The translations under genes were made by a program, and so were the position numbers. The notes beneath the pieces were generated by a model. That model did no database searches and was not told the DNA's origin. It worked only from the letters and a program-made list of their open reading frames with translations. From a virus: a stretch of DNA of 28,679 nucleotides. Within the stretch, counting starts at the first letter, position 1. Each line of letters starts with the position of its first letter. Where the stretch lies: positions 1 through 28,679 of the IMG/VR virus record IMGVR_UViG_3300005933_000055, one strand, 5' to 3'. Positions 1 through 6,449 of the stretch are shown here, one piece after another.

Positions 1-48
1 GCACCCGAGGAAACAGTGGAAGAAAAAACTGAAGAAGTAACTGAATAA
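1..48 (+). CDS. C-terminal end of an unidentified upstream gene
   Basis: The window opens inside a reading frame that ends in TAA at 46-48 and encodes a very acidic tail (APEETVEEKTEEVTE). It lies 22 bases upstream of gene 44 on the same strand, the place where T4 has the sliding clamp gene 45. The fifteen visible residues carry no clamp signature, so the identity cannot be decided. If it is the clamp, the glutamate-rich extension would be unusual. Confidence 0.6.
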   Translation, partial: APEETVEEKTEEVTE

Positions 49-70
49 AATTGCAAGGGAAACTTATATT

Positions 71-1027
71 ATGACTGCTATGAAAATGAAAGAAGACGAA
101 TACCTGTGGGCTCAACGCTACCGCCCACAGGTAGTCGCCGATACTATCCTTCCCGAAAAGACTAAGAATATCTTCCAGAAATTTGTCGACGATAAGAATG
201 TACCTAATTTGTTGCTTGCCGGCTCACCTGGAACTGGTAAAACTACTGCCGCTATTGCAATGCTAGATCAACTTGGCTGTGATTACATAAAGATTAACGG
301 CTCATTAAGCGGCGGTATTGATACTCTTAGGGTTGAAATTTCTAACTTTGCGTCTGCCGTTTCATTCAGCGGCGGGCGCAAATATGTTATTATTGATGAG
401 GCAGATTATCTTACTATTAATACTCAAACTGCGCTTCGTGGTTTCATTGAAGACTATAGCAAAAATTGCGGTTTCATCTTTACCTGCAACTTTAAAAACA
501 GAATCATTGAACCTCTTCGCGGGTCACGTTTCTCTGTAGTAGATTTTGCGGTTGAAAAATCAGAACGCCCTAAACTTGCAGCACAGTTTTTTAAGCGTGT
601 TATGACCATACTGAAAAATGAAAACATTGAGGCTGATCCACAGGTAGTTGCCAAGATCATCGAAAAGTATTTTCCAGATTTTCGGCGTGTGCTAAACGAA
701 CTTCAGAAATATGCTGCCATTGGTACTATTGATGAGGGTATTCTCTCAGCAAAGAAAACTGAATCCCTAGATGAATTATTTGGGTTCCTAAAGGCAAAAA
801 AGTTTACTGAAATGCGTAAGTGGGTTGCCGATAACAGTGACCAGGATGCAACCGAGCTATTTCGTAAATTCTATGATGAGTCACTAGATCGCATCGAATT
901 AAAAAGTATGCCTGGCTTTGTGGTAGAGCTTGCAGATTATCAATATAAGCATGCTTTTGTTGCTGATCCAGAGATTAATCTTATGGCATTCCTTACAAGC
1001 ATTATGGTTGAATGTAGTTTTAAATGA
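71..1027 (+). CDS. 44: Sliding clamp loader ATPase subunit gp44 (AAA+)
   Basis: Large subunit of the T4-type clamp loader. With gp62 it uses ATP to open the gp45 sliding clamp and load it at primer-template junctions for replication and late transcription. The 318-residue length matches T4 gp44 (319). Walker A GSPGTGKTT is at residues 51-59 and Walker B VIIDEAD at 106-112. The N-terminal WAQRYRP (13-19) corresponds to the EQKYRP region of T4 gp44, and FPDFRRVLNEL in the C-terminal half matches the conserved FPDFRK segment. The arginine-finger 'SRC' motif reads SRF (152-154), keeping the arginine. The start ATG follows AAGGGAAA about ten bases upstream. The stop overlaps the next start as ATGA. 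RegA, encoded downstream, represses this mRNA in T4; the same is likely here but is not shown by the sequence. Confidence 0.97.
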   Translation: MTAMKMKEDEYLWAQRYRPQVVADTILPEKTKNIFQKFVDDKNVPNLLLAGSPGTGKTTAAIAMLDQLGCDYIKINGSLSGGIDTLRVEISNFASAVSFSGGRKYVIIDEADYLTINTQTALRGFIEDYSKNCGFIFTCNFKNRIIEPLRGSRFSVVDFAVEKSERPKLAAQFFKRVMTILKNENIEADPQVVAKIIEKYFPDFRRVLNELQKYAAIGTIDEGILSAKKTESLDELFGFLKAKKFTEMRKWVADNSDQDATELFRKFYDESLDRIELKSMPGFVVELADYQYKHAFVADPEINLMAFLTSIMVECSFK

Positions 1028-1218
1028 GTATCTTTCGGCGAGTATTTGTAAAGTGTTTTTATTGCAAAACAAAGGTCGATGGAAAGAAGGCATTTACCTT
1101 GCAGTACACTGCTGCGGATGGAATGGGTAATGTGCAGCTTTGCGAGGATTGTTCCAAGGATCTAAATCAATTGGCAGATAATGTAGAGGAAGTATATGAT
1201 GAACCACGACGAATATGA
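1024..1218 (+). CDS. Small CxxC...CxxC putative zinc-ribbon protein between gp44 and gp62
   Basis: A 64-residue protein with two cysteine pairs, C11-x2-C14 and C40-x2-C43, spaced as a four-cysteine zinc ribbon. The N-terminus is basic (FRRVFVK) and the C-terminus acidic. The ATG overlaps the gp44 stop (ATGA) and its own end overlaps the gp62 start by 23 bases, so translation of the three is probably coupled. T4 has no gene here. The position suggests a role around the clamp loader or RegA-controlled translation, but that is inference from context only. I do not recognise a named family. Confidence 0.85.
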   Translation: MSIFRRVFVKCFYCKTKVDGKKAFTLQYTAADGMGNVQLCEDCSKDLNQLADNVEEVYDEPRRI

Positions 1219-1693
1219 TATGCTAGCAGCAATCGAAGAAGCAAAGATTAAACAGGCTGAACGTGATAAATTCGATGAAGAGGTTGGAATTACTACTAAG
1301 TACACACCTTTTGACTTTATTAATAGCGTATCACAGAATAAGAAAAACCTAATTTTATCAGATGATCAGCCTGATGTAATCGAAAAACAATACAACCCAT
1401 ATATTGTAAATAGAGGCTTTGCTTTACATAGTGATACTGTTCTACATGCAAACGAAATGAATATGCGGCATCACTTGTTTAAAGGTGCTCAATATCATTA
1501 TTACCTAGGCTCACTTAGAGCTCGCGACCGCAGGTCAAAATGGCACAAATTGGAAAAGGATAGTGATCTCGATGCAATTCAAGAATATTATCAGTGCAAT
1601 AGGTTGATCGCTAAGCAATATATCAAGGTTCTGCCGCCCGAAGAACTTATAGTTATAAATAACAAGGTATCCAAAGGTGGAACAAATAAGTGA
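1196..1693 (+). CDS. 62: Clamp loader small subunit gp62
   Basis: Small subunit of the T4-type clamp loader, forming a 4:1 complex with gp44. The protein has 165 residues (T4 gp62 187). The conserved core is visible: TPFDFIN near residue 37, then NRGFALHSDTVLHANEMN, then a basic segment RDRRSKWHKLEKD resembling the 'GKRYGKWAKL' stretch of T4 gp62, followed by a helical C-terminus. The start is ATG 1196 after GAGGAAG; an ATG three bases later is equally placed. It sits between gp44 with its zinc-protein partner and regA, the T4 order 44-62-regA with one gene inserted. Confidence 0.92.
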   Translation: MMNHDEYDMLAAIEEAKIKQAERDKFDEEVGITTKYTPFDFINSVSQNKKNLILSDDQPDVIEKQYNPYIVNRGFALHSDTVLHANEMNMRHHLFKGAQYHYYLGSLRARDRRSKWHKLEKDSDLDAIQEYYQCNRLIAKQYIKVLPPEELIVINNKVSKGGTNK

Positions 1694-1726
1694 TCTATAA
1701 CAATAAAAATAAAGGTGATCAATACA

Positions 1727-2131
1727 ATGGGCCAAGATATATTCAGAGGGGTAGGTGTAGAGATTATATTGCCGTCCCCTGATAATTTTCTAAAAATAAA
1801 AGAAACATTAACTCGTGTGGGTATAGCATCCAAAAAAGACAAAAAGCTATATCAGTCCTGTCATATTCTGCACAAACAGGGCAGATATTCAATTTTGCAT
1901 TTTAAGGAATTGTTCATCCTAGATGGTAAGGAAAATAATCTTACCGACGATGATATTGCTCGCCGCAATACAATTGTGAATCTATTAGAAGAATGGAAGT
2001 TACTAGAGGTTCTGGATTCCTCACGGATTGAAGATCCTATTGCCCCATTAAGCCAAATCAAGATACTATCTCATAAAGAAAAAGCCGAATGGTCTTTAGA
2101 GTCAAAATATAATATCGGAAAGAAACGTTGA
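1727..2131 (+). CDS. regA: RegA translational repressor of early genes
   Basis: RNA-binding repressor that in T4 blocks ribosome access on early mRNAs, including 44, 45, 62 and its own. The segment FLKIKETLTRVGIA followed by KDKKLYQSCHILHKQG is almost identical to T4 RegA, as is HFKELF. The usual RegA core ends with KYNIGK. With the ATG at 1727 the protein is 134 residues (T4 122). I prefer this ATG to the in-frame GTG at 1715, because AAAGGTGAT at 1711-1719 is a good Shine-Dalgarno for 1727 and would lie inside the coding region if GTG were used. The residues MGQDIFRG are an extension relative to T4. Confidence 0.96.
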   Translation: MGQDIFRGVGVEIILPSPDNFLKIKETLTRVGIASKKDKKLYQSCHILHKQGRYSILHFKELFILDGKENNLTDDDIARRNTIVNLLEEWKLLEVLDSSRIEDPIAPLSQIKILSHKEKAEWSLESKYNIGKKR

Positions 2132-2144
2132 AAGGAACTACACT

Positions 2145-2657
2145 ATGAAAGTTTACATTGATAATCCCGCAGCTGAATTGCCTGCATTTGCAACTGAAGG
2201 ATCAGCCGCGTTTGATCTTCGTGCGTGTCTAACCGAAGGTAGCCTAATTAAGGCATTTAATCCACATAATAAAGAAATGAATCTACCTGTTCGTATGGCA
2301 TCCAATGGAAAGATGACATTTCAGATTCAGCCACAATTCAGAACACTAGTACCTACTGGGCTAATTTTTGATATACCGTCTAAGCATGTATTGAAACTAT
2401 ATATACGCTCGAGTATGGCTCTAAAGTTTGGGCTGGCCCTTGCAAATAATGTTGCAATCATCGATTCAGATTATATCGACCCTACATATATTATGTTATA
2501 TAACATGGGTGATACTCCTATCAATCTATATCATGGCGATCGAATCGCACAAGGTATTTTGGAAAAGACTGTGACATATACCTTATCCGAAAGCAAGACA
2601 AAGCCAAAGCAAAAGACTGATCGTGATGGCGGCATGGGCTCAACCGGAGTCGCATAA
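2145..2657 (+). CDS. dut: dUTP diphosphatase (trimeric dUTPase family)
   Basis: Hydrolyses dUTP to dUMP and pyrophosphate, keeping uracil out of phage DNA and feeding dTMP synthesis. The 170 residues show all five trimeric-dUTPase motifs: I, EGSAAFDLRA (18-27); II, RSSMALKFG (88-96); III, IIDSDY (105-110); IV, GDRIAQ (131-136); V, GGMGSTG (162-168). Motifs I and II are separated by an insertion typical of phage enzymes. Deviations: motif III continues DYIDP rather than DYRGE, and motif V has Met where the uracil-stacking Phe is usual. AAAGGAA lies nine bases before the ATG. It follows regA by 13 bases; in T4 the DNA polymerase gene is at this place. Confidence 0.93.
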   Translation: MKVYIDNPAAELPAFATEGSAAFDLRACLTEGSLIKAFNPHNKEMNLPVRMASNGKMTFQIQPQFRTLVPTGLIFDIPSKHVLKLYIRSSMALKFGLALANNVAIIDSDYIDPTYIMLYNMGDTPINLYHGDRIAQGILEKTVTYTLSESKTKPKQKTDRDGGMGSTGVA

Positions 2658-2717
2658 ATAGAATAGGTCGCCGGTGCCTTCTCATCCGCAACACAAATAC
2701 ACACAAAGGAGACTATA

Positions 2718-2918
2718 ATGATCTACAATTTTGATCAGCTTATGAAGCACAACAAAAAATTTACAGATGCCTTTATTGATCTAAAGGTAACTGGCTGGAA
2801 TACCTATTCAGCAGCACTAAACGAATACACTGGTAATTTCTTCAAAGCACAGCTTAAGGAAATGGACCAGAAAGTAGAACAGCTTGGTATGAAAATGAAG
2901 GGTGATACAAATGAATAA
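2718..2918 (+). CDS. Small helical protein of unknown function
   Basis: A 66-residue protein preceded by a strong Shine-Dalgarno (AAAGGAGA, 5-6 bases before the ATG). It is predicted to be almost entirely helical, with an aromatic/hydrophobic first half (FTDAFIDL, WNTYSAAL) and a charged coiled-coil-like end (KEMDQKVEQLGMKMK). No catalytic or metal motif is visible. It overlaps the next small gene by eight bases and follows dut by 60 bases. The look is phasin-like, but that is only a compositional resemblance. Confidence 0.8.
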   Translation: MIYNFDQLMKHNKKFTDAFIDLKVTGWNTYSAALNEYTGNFFKAQLKEMDQKVEQLGMKMKGDTNE

Positions 2919-3156
2919 GAATGCATATGAAATACGCCTTGAAGTTCTAAAAATGGCCAAGGAAATGATGGATCAGCAATACAATGAGACATCGAATGCT
3001 TATTGGAGTACTATCAATAGCATGGCTGAGAACTGGGGCAAATCTGCTGAGGAACTTATCAAGCAAACCCAAGCAGTAAAGCCTGCGATGTACTCTCCAA
3101 AAGAGATCATGGATAAAGCACAAGAACTTTACGGTTTTATCAACAAAAAAGACTAA
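2911..3156 (+). CDS. Small conserved-looking helical protein
   Basis: An 81-residue protein when started at the ATG at 2911, which is preceded by GAAGGGTGA. An in-frame GTG at 2902 would place the start inside this Shine-Dalgarno and is rejected. The N-terminus NAYEIRLEVLKMAKEMMDQQY is helical and the C-terminus PKEIMDKAQELYGFINKK forms another helix. My recollection is that similar small 'NAYEIR...KAQELYGF' proteins occur in T4-like cyanophages without assigned function. It is translationally coupled to the preceding 66-aa gene and is the last gene before the 3157-3261 gap. Confidence 0.85.
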   Translation: MNKNAYEIRLEVLKMAKEMMDQQYNETSNAYWSTINSMAENWGKSAEELIKQTQAVKPAMYSPKEIMDKAQELYGFINKKD

Positions 3157-3161
3157 ACTGA

Positions 3162-3169
3162 TATAAATA
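3162..3169 (+). promoter_or_regulatory. T4-type late promoter box TATAAATA
   Basis: Exact match to the T4 late promoter consensus in one of the few real intergenic gaps, 93 bases upstream of the Hsp20 start. By T4 geometry the transcript would begin about six bases after the box, near 3175. Confidence 0.6.
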
Positions 3170-3172
3170 ATT

Positions 3173-3197
3173 GCAGGAATGCCTTAGGGGTTCCTGC
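3173..3197 (+). terminator. Hairpin terminator after the early cluster
   Basis: GCAGGAA (3173-3179) pairs with TTCCTGC (3191-3197) around an 11-base loop that could pair further (CC/GG). Only a short T run (TTT) follows, so it is a modest intrinsic terminator or an RNA-end stabilising hairpin. It sits 16 bases after the last small gene. Confidence 0.5.
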
Positions 3198-3261
3198 TTT
3201 ATCACGGGCTGGTTATATGACGGCCCATACTAACAAAACTCGCTTAATAAGGAGAAAACTG

Positions 3262-3699
3262 ATGACATATCTAAAGACAGAACTTGACCCATTTTTCATT
3301 GGGTTTGATAAATTACTTGGCCGCGCAAATGAGCAAATGCCAATATCACAAAAATATCCCCCGTATAACATTATAAAGGCAGCTAGAGGCCATTATACAA
3401 TCCAGATAGCGGTGGCTGGTTTTGATGAAGATCAGATTGATATTGAATTGCATAATAGCATACTTACAATCAAAGGTTCGGTACAGGATGCAGGTCCGAG
3501 TATCAATTTCATTCACAAAGGTATTGCTGAACGAGCTTTTGAAAGAAAGTTCACGCTATCTGATGCAATAGAAGTTGAATCTGTGTCACTTGATAAAGGC
3601 ATGTTGATTGTTAAGTTAGTCGACAATATCCCAGATGAAAAGAAGCCCCAAAAAATTCCTATCACAAAGCTAGCCGATAAGAAGTTTCTCACAGAATAA
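3262..3699 (+). CDS. Hsp20/alpha-crystallin small heat shock protein
   Basis: ATP-independent holdase chaperone. The 145 residues contain a complete alpha-crystallin domain: PPYNI at the start, the IAVAGF strand, ILTIKG, then the IbpA-like segment HKGIAERAFERKFTL, and GMLIVKL near the end. The C-terminal tail has a KIPI (IxI-like) motif used for oligomer assembly. I place the start at ATG 3262 because TAAGGAGA (3248-3255) is at ideal distance; an ATG at 3217 in the same frame lacks a comparable site. It is likely transcribed from the TATAAATA box at 3162 and ends at the palindromic terminator. Hsp20 genes are common in T4-like cyanophages and may aid virion protein folding. Confidence 0.95.
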   Translation: MTYLKTELDPFFIGFDKLLGRANEQMPISQKYPPYNIIKAARGHYTIQIAVAGFDEDQIDIELHNSILTIKGSVQDAGPSINFIHKGIAERAFERKFTLSDAIEVESVSLDKGMLIVKLVDNIPDEKKPQKIPITKLADKKFLTE

Positions 3700-3700
3700 G

Positions 3701-3728
3701 AAAAGGGGAGCATATATGCTCCCCTTTT
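3701..3728. terminator. Perfect 28-bp palindromic bidirectional terminator
   Basis: AAAAGGGGAGCATA is followed immediately by its exact reverse complement, giving a 14-bp stem with an A-tract on one side and a T-tract on the other on both strands. It lies between the convergent Hsp20 (+) and tape-measure (-) genes. The tape-measure stop codon (3728-3730) touches its edge. Confidence 0.92.
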
Positions 3729-5554
3729 TAATTTGCAAATCTACCAAGTCCAGAGCTTCCCGGACCATTGCCAACAGATGTTATTCTCTGGCTGCTATAG
3801 TTGGTATTTCCCCTAACATTATTATTGACCGGGGCTATGGTAGGTGCTGATGCAATAATAATAGGTGCTGATGTATTAGATATTGCAGATGATTGCACGG
3901 TTTCAATTCGCTGTGTAATTGGTTTAAAATTTTCATCAAAATTAGTAGACAAAAAAGCACCAGCAGGTGTATTTTTGGGTACTATAGCTTCTATGCCATG
4001 CAGAACAGCAGGTGTTCCCATACCAAAATCTACAAACCCTTGGCTACCCTTATTATACTGAGGCAGCGATGAAAGGTCTTCCTCTAGTTCCTGTATAATT
4101 GCTTCCCTTTTTTTGCCTCGCCAATTACGCTCATCGCCTTCGGCAATCATTTGGCGCTGCTGATTTATTTCCTGTGCAATTTCCTGTCTCTGTTGATTAA
4201 CTGAATCTGGCTTCATCCATTCTGGTAGATATGAAAGTAGTGTTGCTTTAATATCCTCAACTGAAGGTAAAAATGAAAACAGGTTTTTTACCCAATCGAA
4301 TATTTCAGTTACCTTTTCATTTATCCAGTCCTGTAATTTAAATGGCTCTTCAGAGTCATCAAATCCGAATATACCTCTTACAAAATTTATTGCCATATTT
4401 ACAGGTGCAAAAACCAAATCCGTCAATTTTCCTAACATACCCAGGGCAGTGAAGTCATCTTCACCGAATGAGAATAGGTCGCCTATCACACTAAAAGCCT
4501 TTGCAATACCGTCAAAGAGTGACGCCGCCATATTAGTAAACAGCTCCCCAAAACTAAAACTATCCAATATAGTTGAAAAATTTTCAAAGCCTAATTTGCG
4601 CGTGGCCCATGATATAATATTCTTTAAGAGATCCAGTGGAGCACCAATCAATGAATTAAGAAAGCCGCGAAGCGCACCTTCTAGGCCGCCTAAAATACCC
4701 CCCTCAGCATATCCTTTCAGACCTTCTCTAATTGTATCAAATACTGTTATTATAATCGCAATAGGCGCAAATAACTTACCCACTGTACCTGCAACTCCTG
4801 CAATGCTACTTCCGAATGTTGAAAATAATGAACGAATAGAAGAAAATACACCAGATAGAGGCGTAACGGTCTTTACTATATCTTTTAAAACATCGGCCGC
4901 GACTATAAACGGCCTTATGATACTGCTGATATAGCCTTTTATTGAGGTTAGTATCTTTGCTATTCTAGAATCTGAGTCGACTGCAAAAATACCTCTAATA
5001 AACGCAAGTGAATCATCAAATATCTTAATAGTTCTTGTAAAAAGATTAGAAATTGATGATCTAAATCTAGTGAAAAGAGATGCAATTGATATTCTTAGAT
5101 CATCAAATAATTTTATTATTGCAGCAGATGTTTTTGGGAAAAATGCTTGTATTGCTTTTAATTGTCCGCTAACTACACCAATTGTGGCACCGATACCTAC
5201 TGCAAGACCACCTAATATTAGACCTAATTTTGAAAGATTGCCAAGCAAACTATCAAAGCCAAGACCAGGTGTTGCCGCAGGTGCGGGTGAGTCGCTTGCT
5301 GCAGCAGGTGCTGGGCTTGGTAGTATATCGCTTCTATTTGCTACCCCAAGTCTTCTTCTTTGCTCGGCTTCTTCATACACAAGCTTATTGAGATCCAACA
5401 TCTCTCGTAGTATATTTGTTTGGTCAAATAATGATGCTGATATATCAACTAAAATATCTTTTGCTGCTTTAATTGAATTAGTACCAGTATTACGTACGAG
5501 CTGACCTTCGGTTTTTAGCCGTTCTATTACGTCTTTCAATGTCGGTTCGGCCAT
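3728..5554 (-). CDS. 29: Tail tape measure protein (gp29-like)
   Basis: A 608-residue protein, close to T4 gp29 (590), which sets tail length. The N-terminal about 70 residues are helical and charged, then an Ala/Pro linker (80-97), a very hydrophobic Gly-rich segment (about 109-130), long amphipathic Ile/Leu/Phe-rich helices with a second hydrophobic stretch near 250-272, a Gln-rich coiled segment (NQQRQEIAQEINQQRQ), and a C-terminal GFVDFGMGTPAVLHGIEAIV. The last resembles the 'G-x-x-AVLHG-x-EA-V-P' signature common at tape-measure C-termini. Its ATG overlaps the preceding small ORF stop as TAATG, and the gene follows a chaperone-like pair, as tape measures usually do. The assignment rests on composition, size and context. 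Confidence 0.82.
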   Translation of the reverse strand: MAEPTLKDVIERLKTEGQLVRNTGTNSIKAAKDILVDISASLFDQTNILREMLDLNKLVYEEAEQRRRLGVANRSDILPSPAPAAASDSPAPAATPGLGFDSLLGNLSKLGLILGGLAVGIGATIGVVSGQLKAIQAFFPKTSAAIIKLFDDLRISIASLFTRFRSSISNLFTRTIKIFDDSLAFIRGIFAVDSDSRIAKILTSIKGYISSIIRPFIVAADVLKDIVKTVTPLSGVFSSIRSLFSTFGSSIAGVAGTVGKLFAPIAIIITVFDTIREGLKGYAEGGILGGLEGALRGFLNSLIGAPLDLLKNIISWATRKLGFENFSTILDSFSFGELFTNMAASLFDGIAKAFSVIGDLFSFGEDDFTALGMLGKLTDLVFAPVNMAINFVRGIFGFDDSEEPFKLQDWINEKVTEIFDWVKNLFSFLPSVEDIKATLLSYLPEWMKPDSVNQQRQEIAQEINQQRQMIAEGDERNWRGKKREAIIQELEEDLSSLPQYNKGSQGFVDFGMGTPAVLHGIEAIVPKNTPAGAFLSTNFDENFKPITQRIETVQSSAISNTSAPIIIASAPTIAPVNNNVRGNTNYSSQRITSVGNGPGSSGLGRFAN

Positions 5555-5730
5555 TATTGCTTATTCCTTTGTTCTTCTCTTTGTTTTTCTATGAAGTCAA
5601 CCAACAACGCAAAATAAATGTCTCTTTCATATGGGATCATTTGTTCTAATTCTGTAATACTATATTTATGATGTTGAGCCATGGCAAAAATCTTCTGATA
5701 ATACAATGACAAATTAGTATGACTCAACAT
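5554..5730 (-). CDS. 58-aa tail assembly chaperone-like ORF, probable frameshift extension of gp26
   Basis: A short ORF read on the minus strand from ATG 5730-5728 to TAA 5556-5554. The start overlaps the gp26 stop (TAATG) and the stop overlaps the tape-measure start (TAATG), so it fills the gap exactly. The protein is helical, with YYQKIFAMAQHHKYSITELE then MIPYERDIYFALLVDFIEKQ. The pattern 'short helix - SI-xx-LE-x-MP - helix' resembles the T region of GT-type tail assembly chaperones. It lies in the -1 frame relative to gp26, and a T_TTT_TTT heptamer at the gp26 end would fuse the two. It has no Shine-Dalgarno of its own that stands out. It is much smaller than T4 gp51 (249 residues), so I do not give it that name. 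Confidence 0.8.
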   Translation of the reverse strand: MLSHTNLSLYYQKIFAMAQHHKYSITELEQMIPYERDIYFALLVDFIEKQREEQRNKQ

Positions 5731-6431
5731 TAGATAAAAAAAGTTTGCGTTCCTTCCATTACAAAAATCTTATTCACACCTTTTGAGTTTTTATATGCGA
5801 TTTCGTGTCTTACTTTAGGCATAGTATCAAAGAATTTTTTAATATTCTTTATGGTATCTGCATGTAGACTTTCTACAAAATCATTAATTTCAGTTTGAGG
5901 AAAATCTTTAAAGTTATATACCTCTTCTTCAGAAGCAAGTTTATCTAAACATGCAATCATTATAGTGTAACTATCCTCGGCTGTTTGTTGCTCATTGCCT
6001 AGTAATTCACCAAATTGATCGATGGTTGGATATTTTAAAAATAAGGTATATTGATCTGATATTTTAATTTTATTGGTATGCGCTTCATTTCTGTATACTT
6101 TTACTAAACCAAGATCTAATTTAAGTTTCACAGTTTCATCAGTTTCAGGATCCTTTATTTCGAATTCAATCTCATTGTCTACTGATTTTGATCTTAGTTG
6201 GATCAAGAGATATTCAATATCAAAAACAGAAAGATCATCTATAGTGTTTTCAACTAAGCAGTTATTTAAAATTTGCTTAATTGAAATCATCATCTGTTCG
6301 GTTTCGCCAGATTCCTGCGCGGTGAGAAGTATTTTTTCTTCCTTTACGGTAAAGGGTACGAACTTAATCTTTTTGCCAGTGGATGGAAGTTCACATTGGT
6401 AAACTGGAAGGTCAATTTTAGGTAGTGCCAT
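5730..6431 (-). CDS. 26: T4 baseplate hub/assembly protein, gp26 family
   Basis: A 233-residue protein. The N-terminus (LPKIDLPVYQCELPSTGKKI, then KFVPFTVKEEKILL) matches what I recall of the T4_baseplate family (gp26/gp51 type) in cyanomyoviruses, whose members read LPSTGKKIKxRPFLVKEEKILL. FDIEYLLIQLRSKSV is a second recognisable family segment. T4 gp26 (208 residues) is described as a hub subunit. The strong Shine-Dalgarno AAGGAG precedes the ATG. The gene sits between the gp54-like tube initiator and the 58-aa ORF/tape measure, and its 3' end holds a slippery run. The position just before the tape measure suggests it acts as the 'G' half of a tail assembly chaperone pair; that function is inference. 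Confidence 0.82.
   Translation of the reverse strand: MALPKIDLPVYQCELPSTGKKIKFVPFTVKEEKILLTAQESGETEQMMISIKQILNNCLVENTIDDLSVFDIEYLLIQLRSKSVDNEIEFEIKDPETDETVKLKLDLGLVKVYRNEAHTNKIKISDQYTLFLKYPTIDQFGELLGNEQQTAEDSYTIMIACLDKLASEEEVYNFKDFPQTEINDFVESLHADTIKNIKKFFDTMPKVRHEIAYKNSKGVNKIFVMEGTQTFFI
5736..5742 (-). promoter_or_regulatory. Candidate -1 ribosomal frameshift site T_TTT_TTT
   Basis: On the minus strand the last gp26 codons read ACT TTT TTT ATC TAA, so the seven T form a slippery heptamer in the correct phase (X XXY YYZ). A -1 slip continues TAT CTA ATG TTG, directly in the frame of the 58-aa ORF. Confidence 0.6.
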
Positions 6432-6449
6432 TATATGTAGTCTCCTTTA

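Noticed and set aside
2653-2660. CATAAATA as a late promoter before the 66-aa gene
   Set aside because: It has one mismatch to the consensus, overlaps the dut stop, and the following genes look like part of the early cluster.
2902-2910. GTG start for the 81-aa gene
   Set aside because: It lies within the Shine-Dalgarno of the ATG at 2911.
3217-3261. Upstream ATG for Hsp20
   Set aside because: No good ribosome site precedes it, while TAAGGAGA stands just before ATG 3262.
4449-5504. Long plus-strand open frames (161 and 144 codons) opposite the tape measure gene
   Set aside because: They are antisense to a clear tape measure, have low-complexity composition mirroring its repeats, and lack ribosome sites.
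5554-5730. Naming the 58-aa ORF gp51
   Set aside because: T4 gp51 is about four times longer and I see no convincing similarity; only position near gp26 suggests it.
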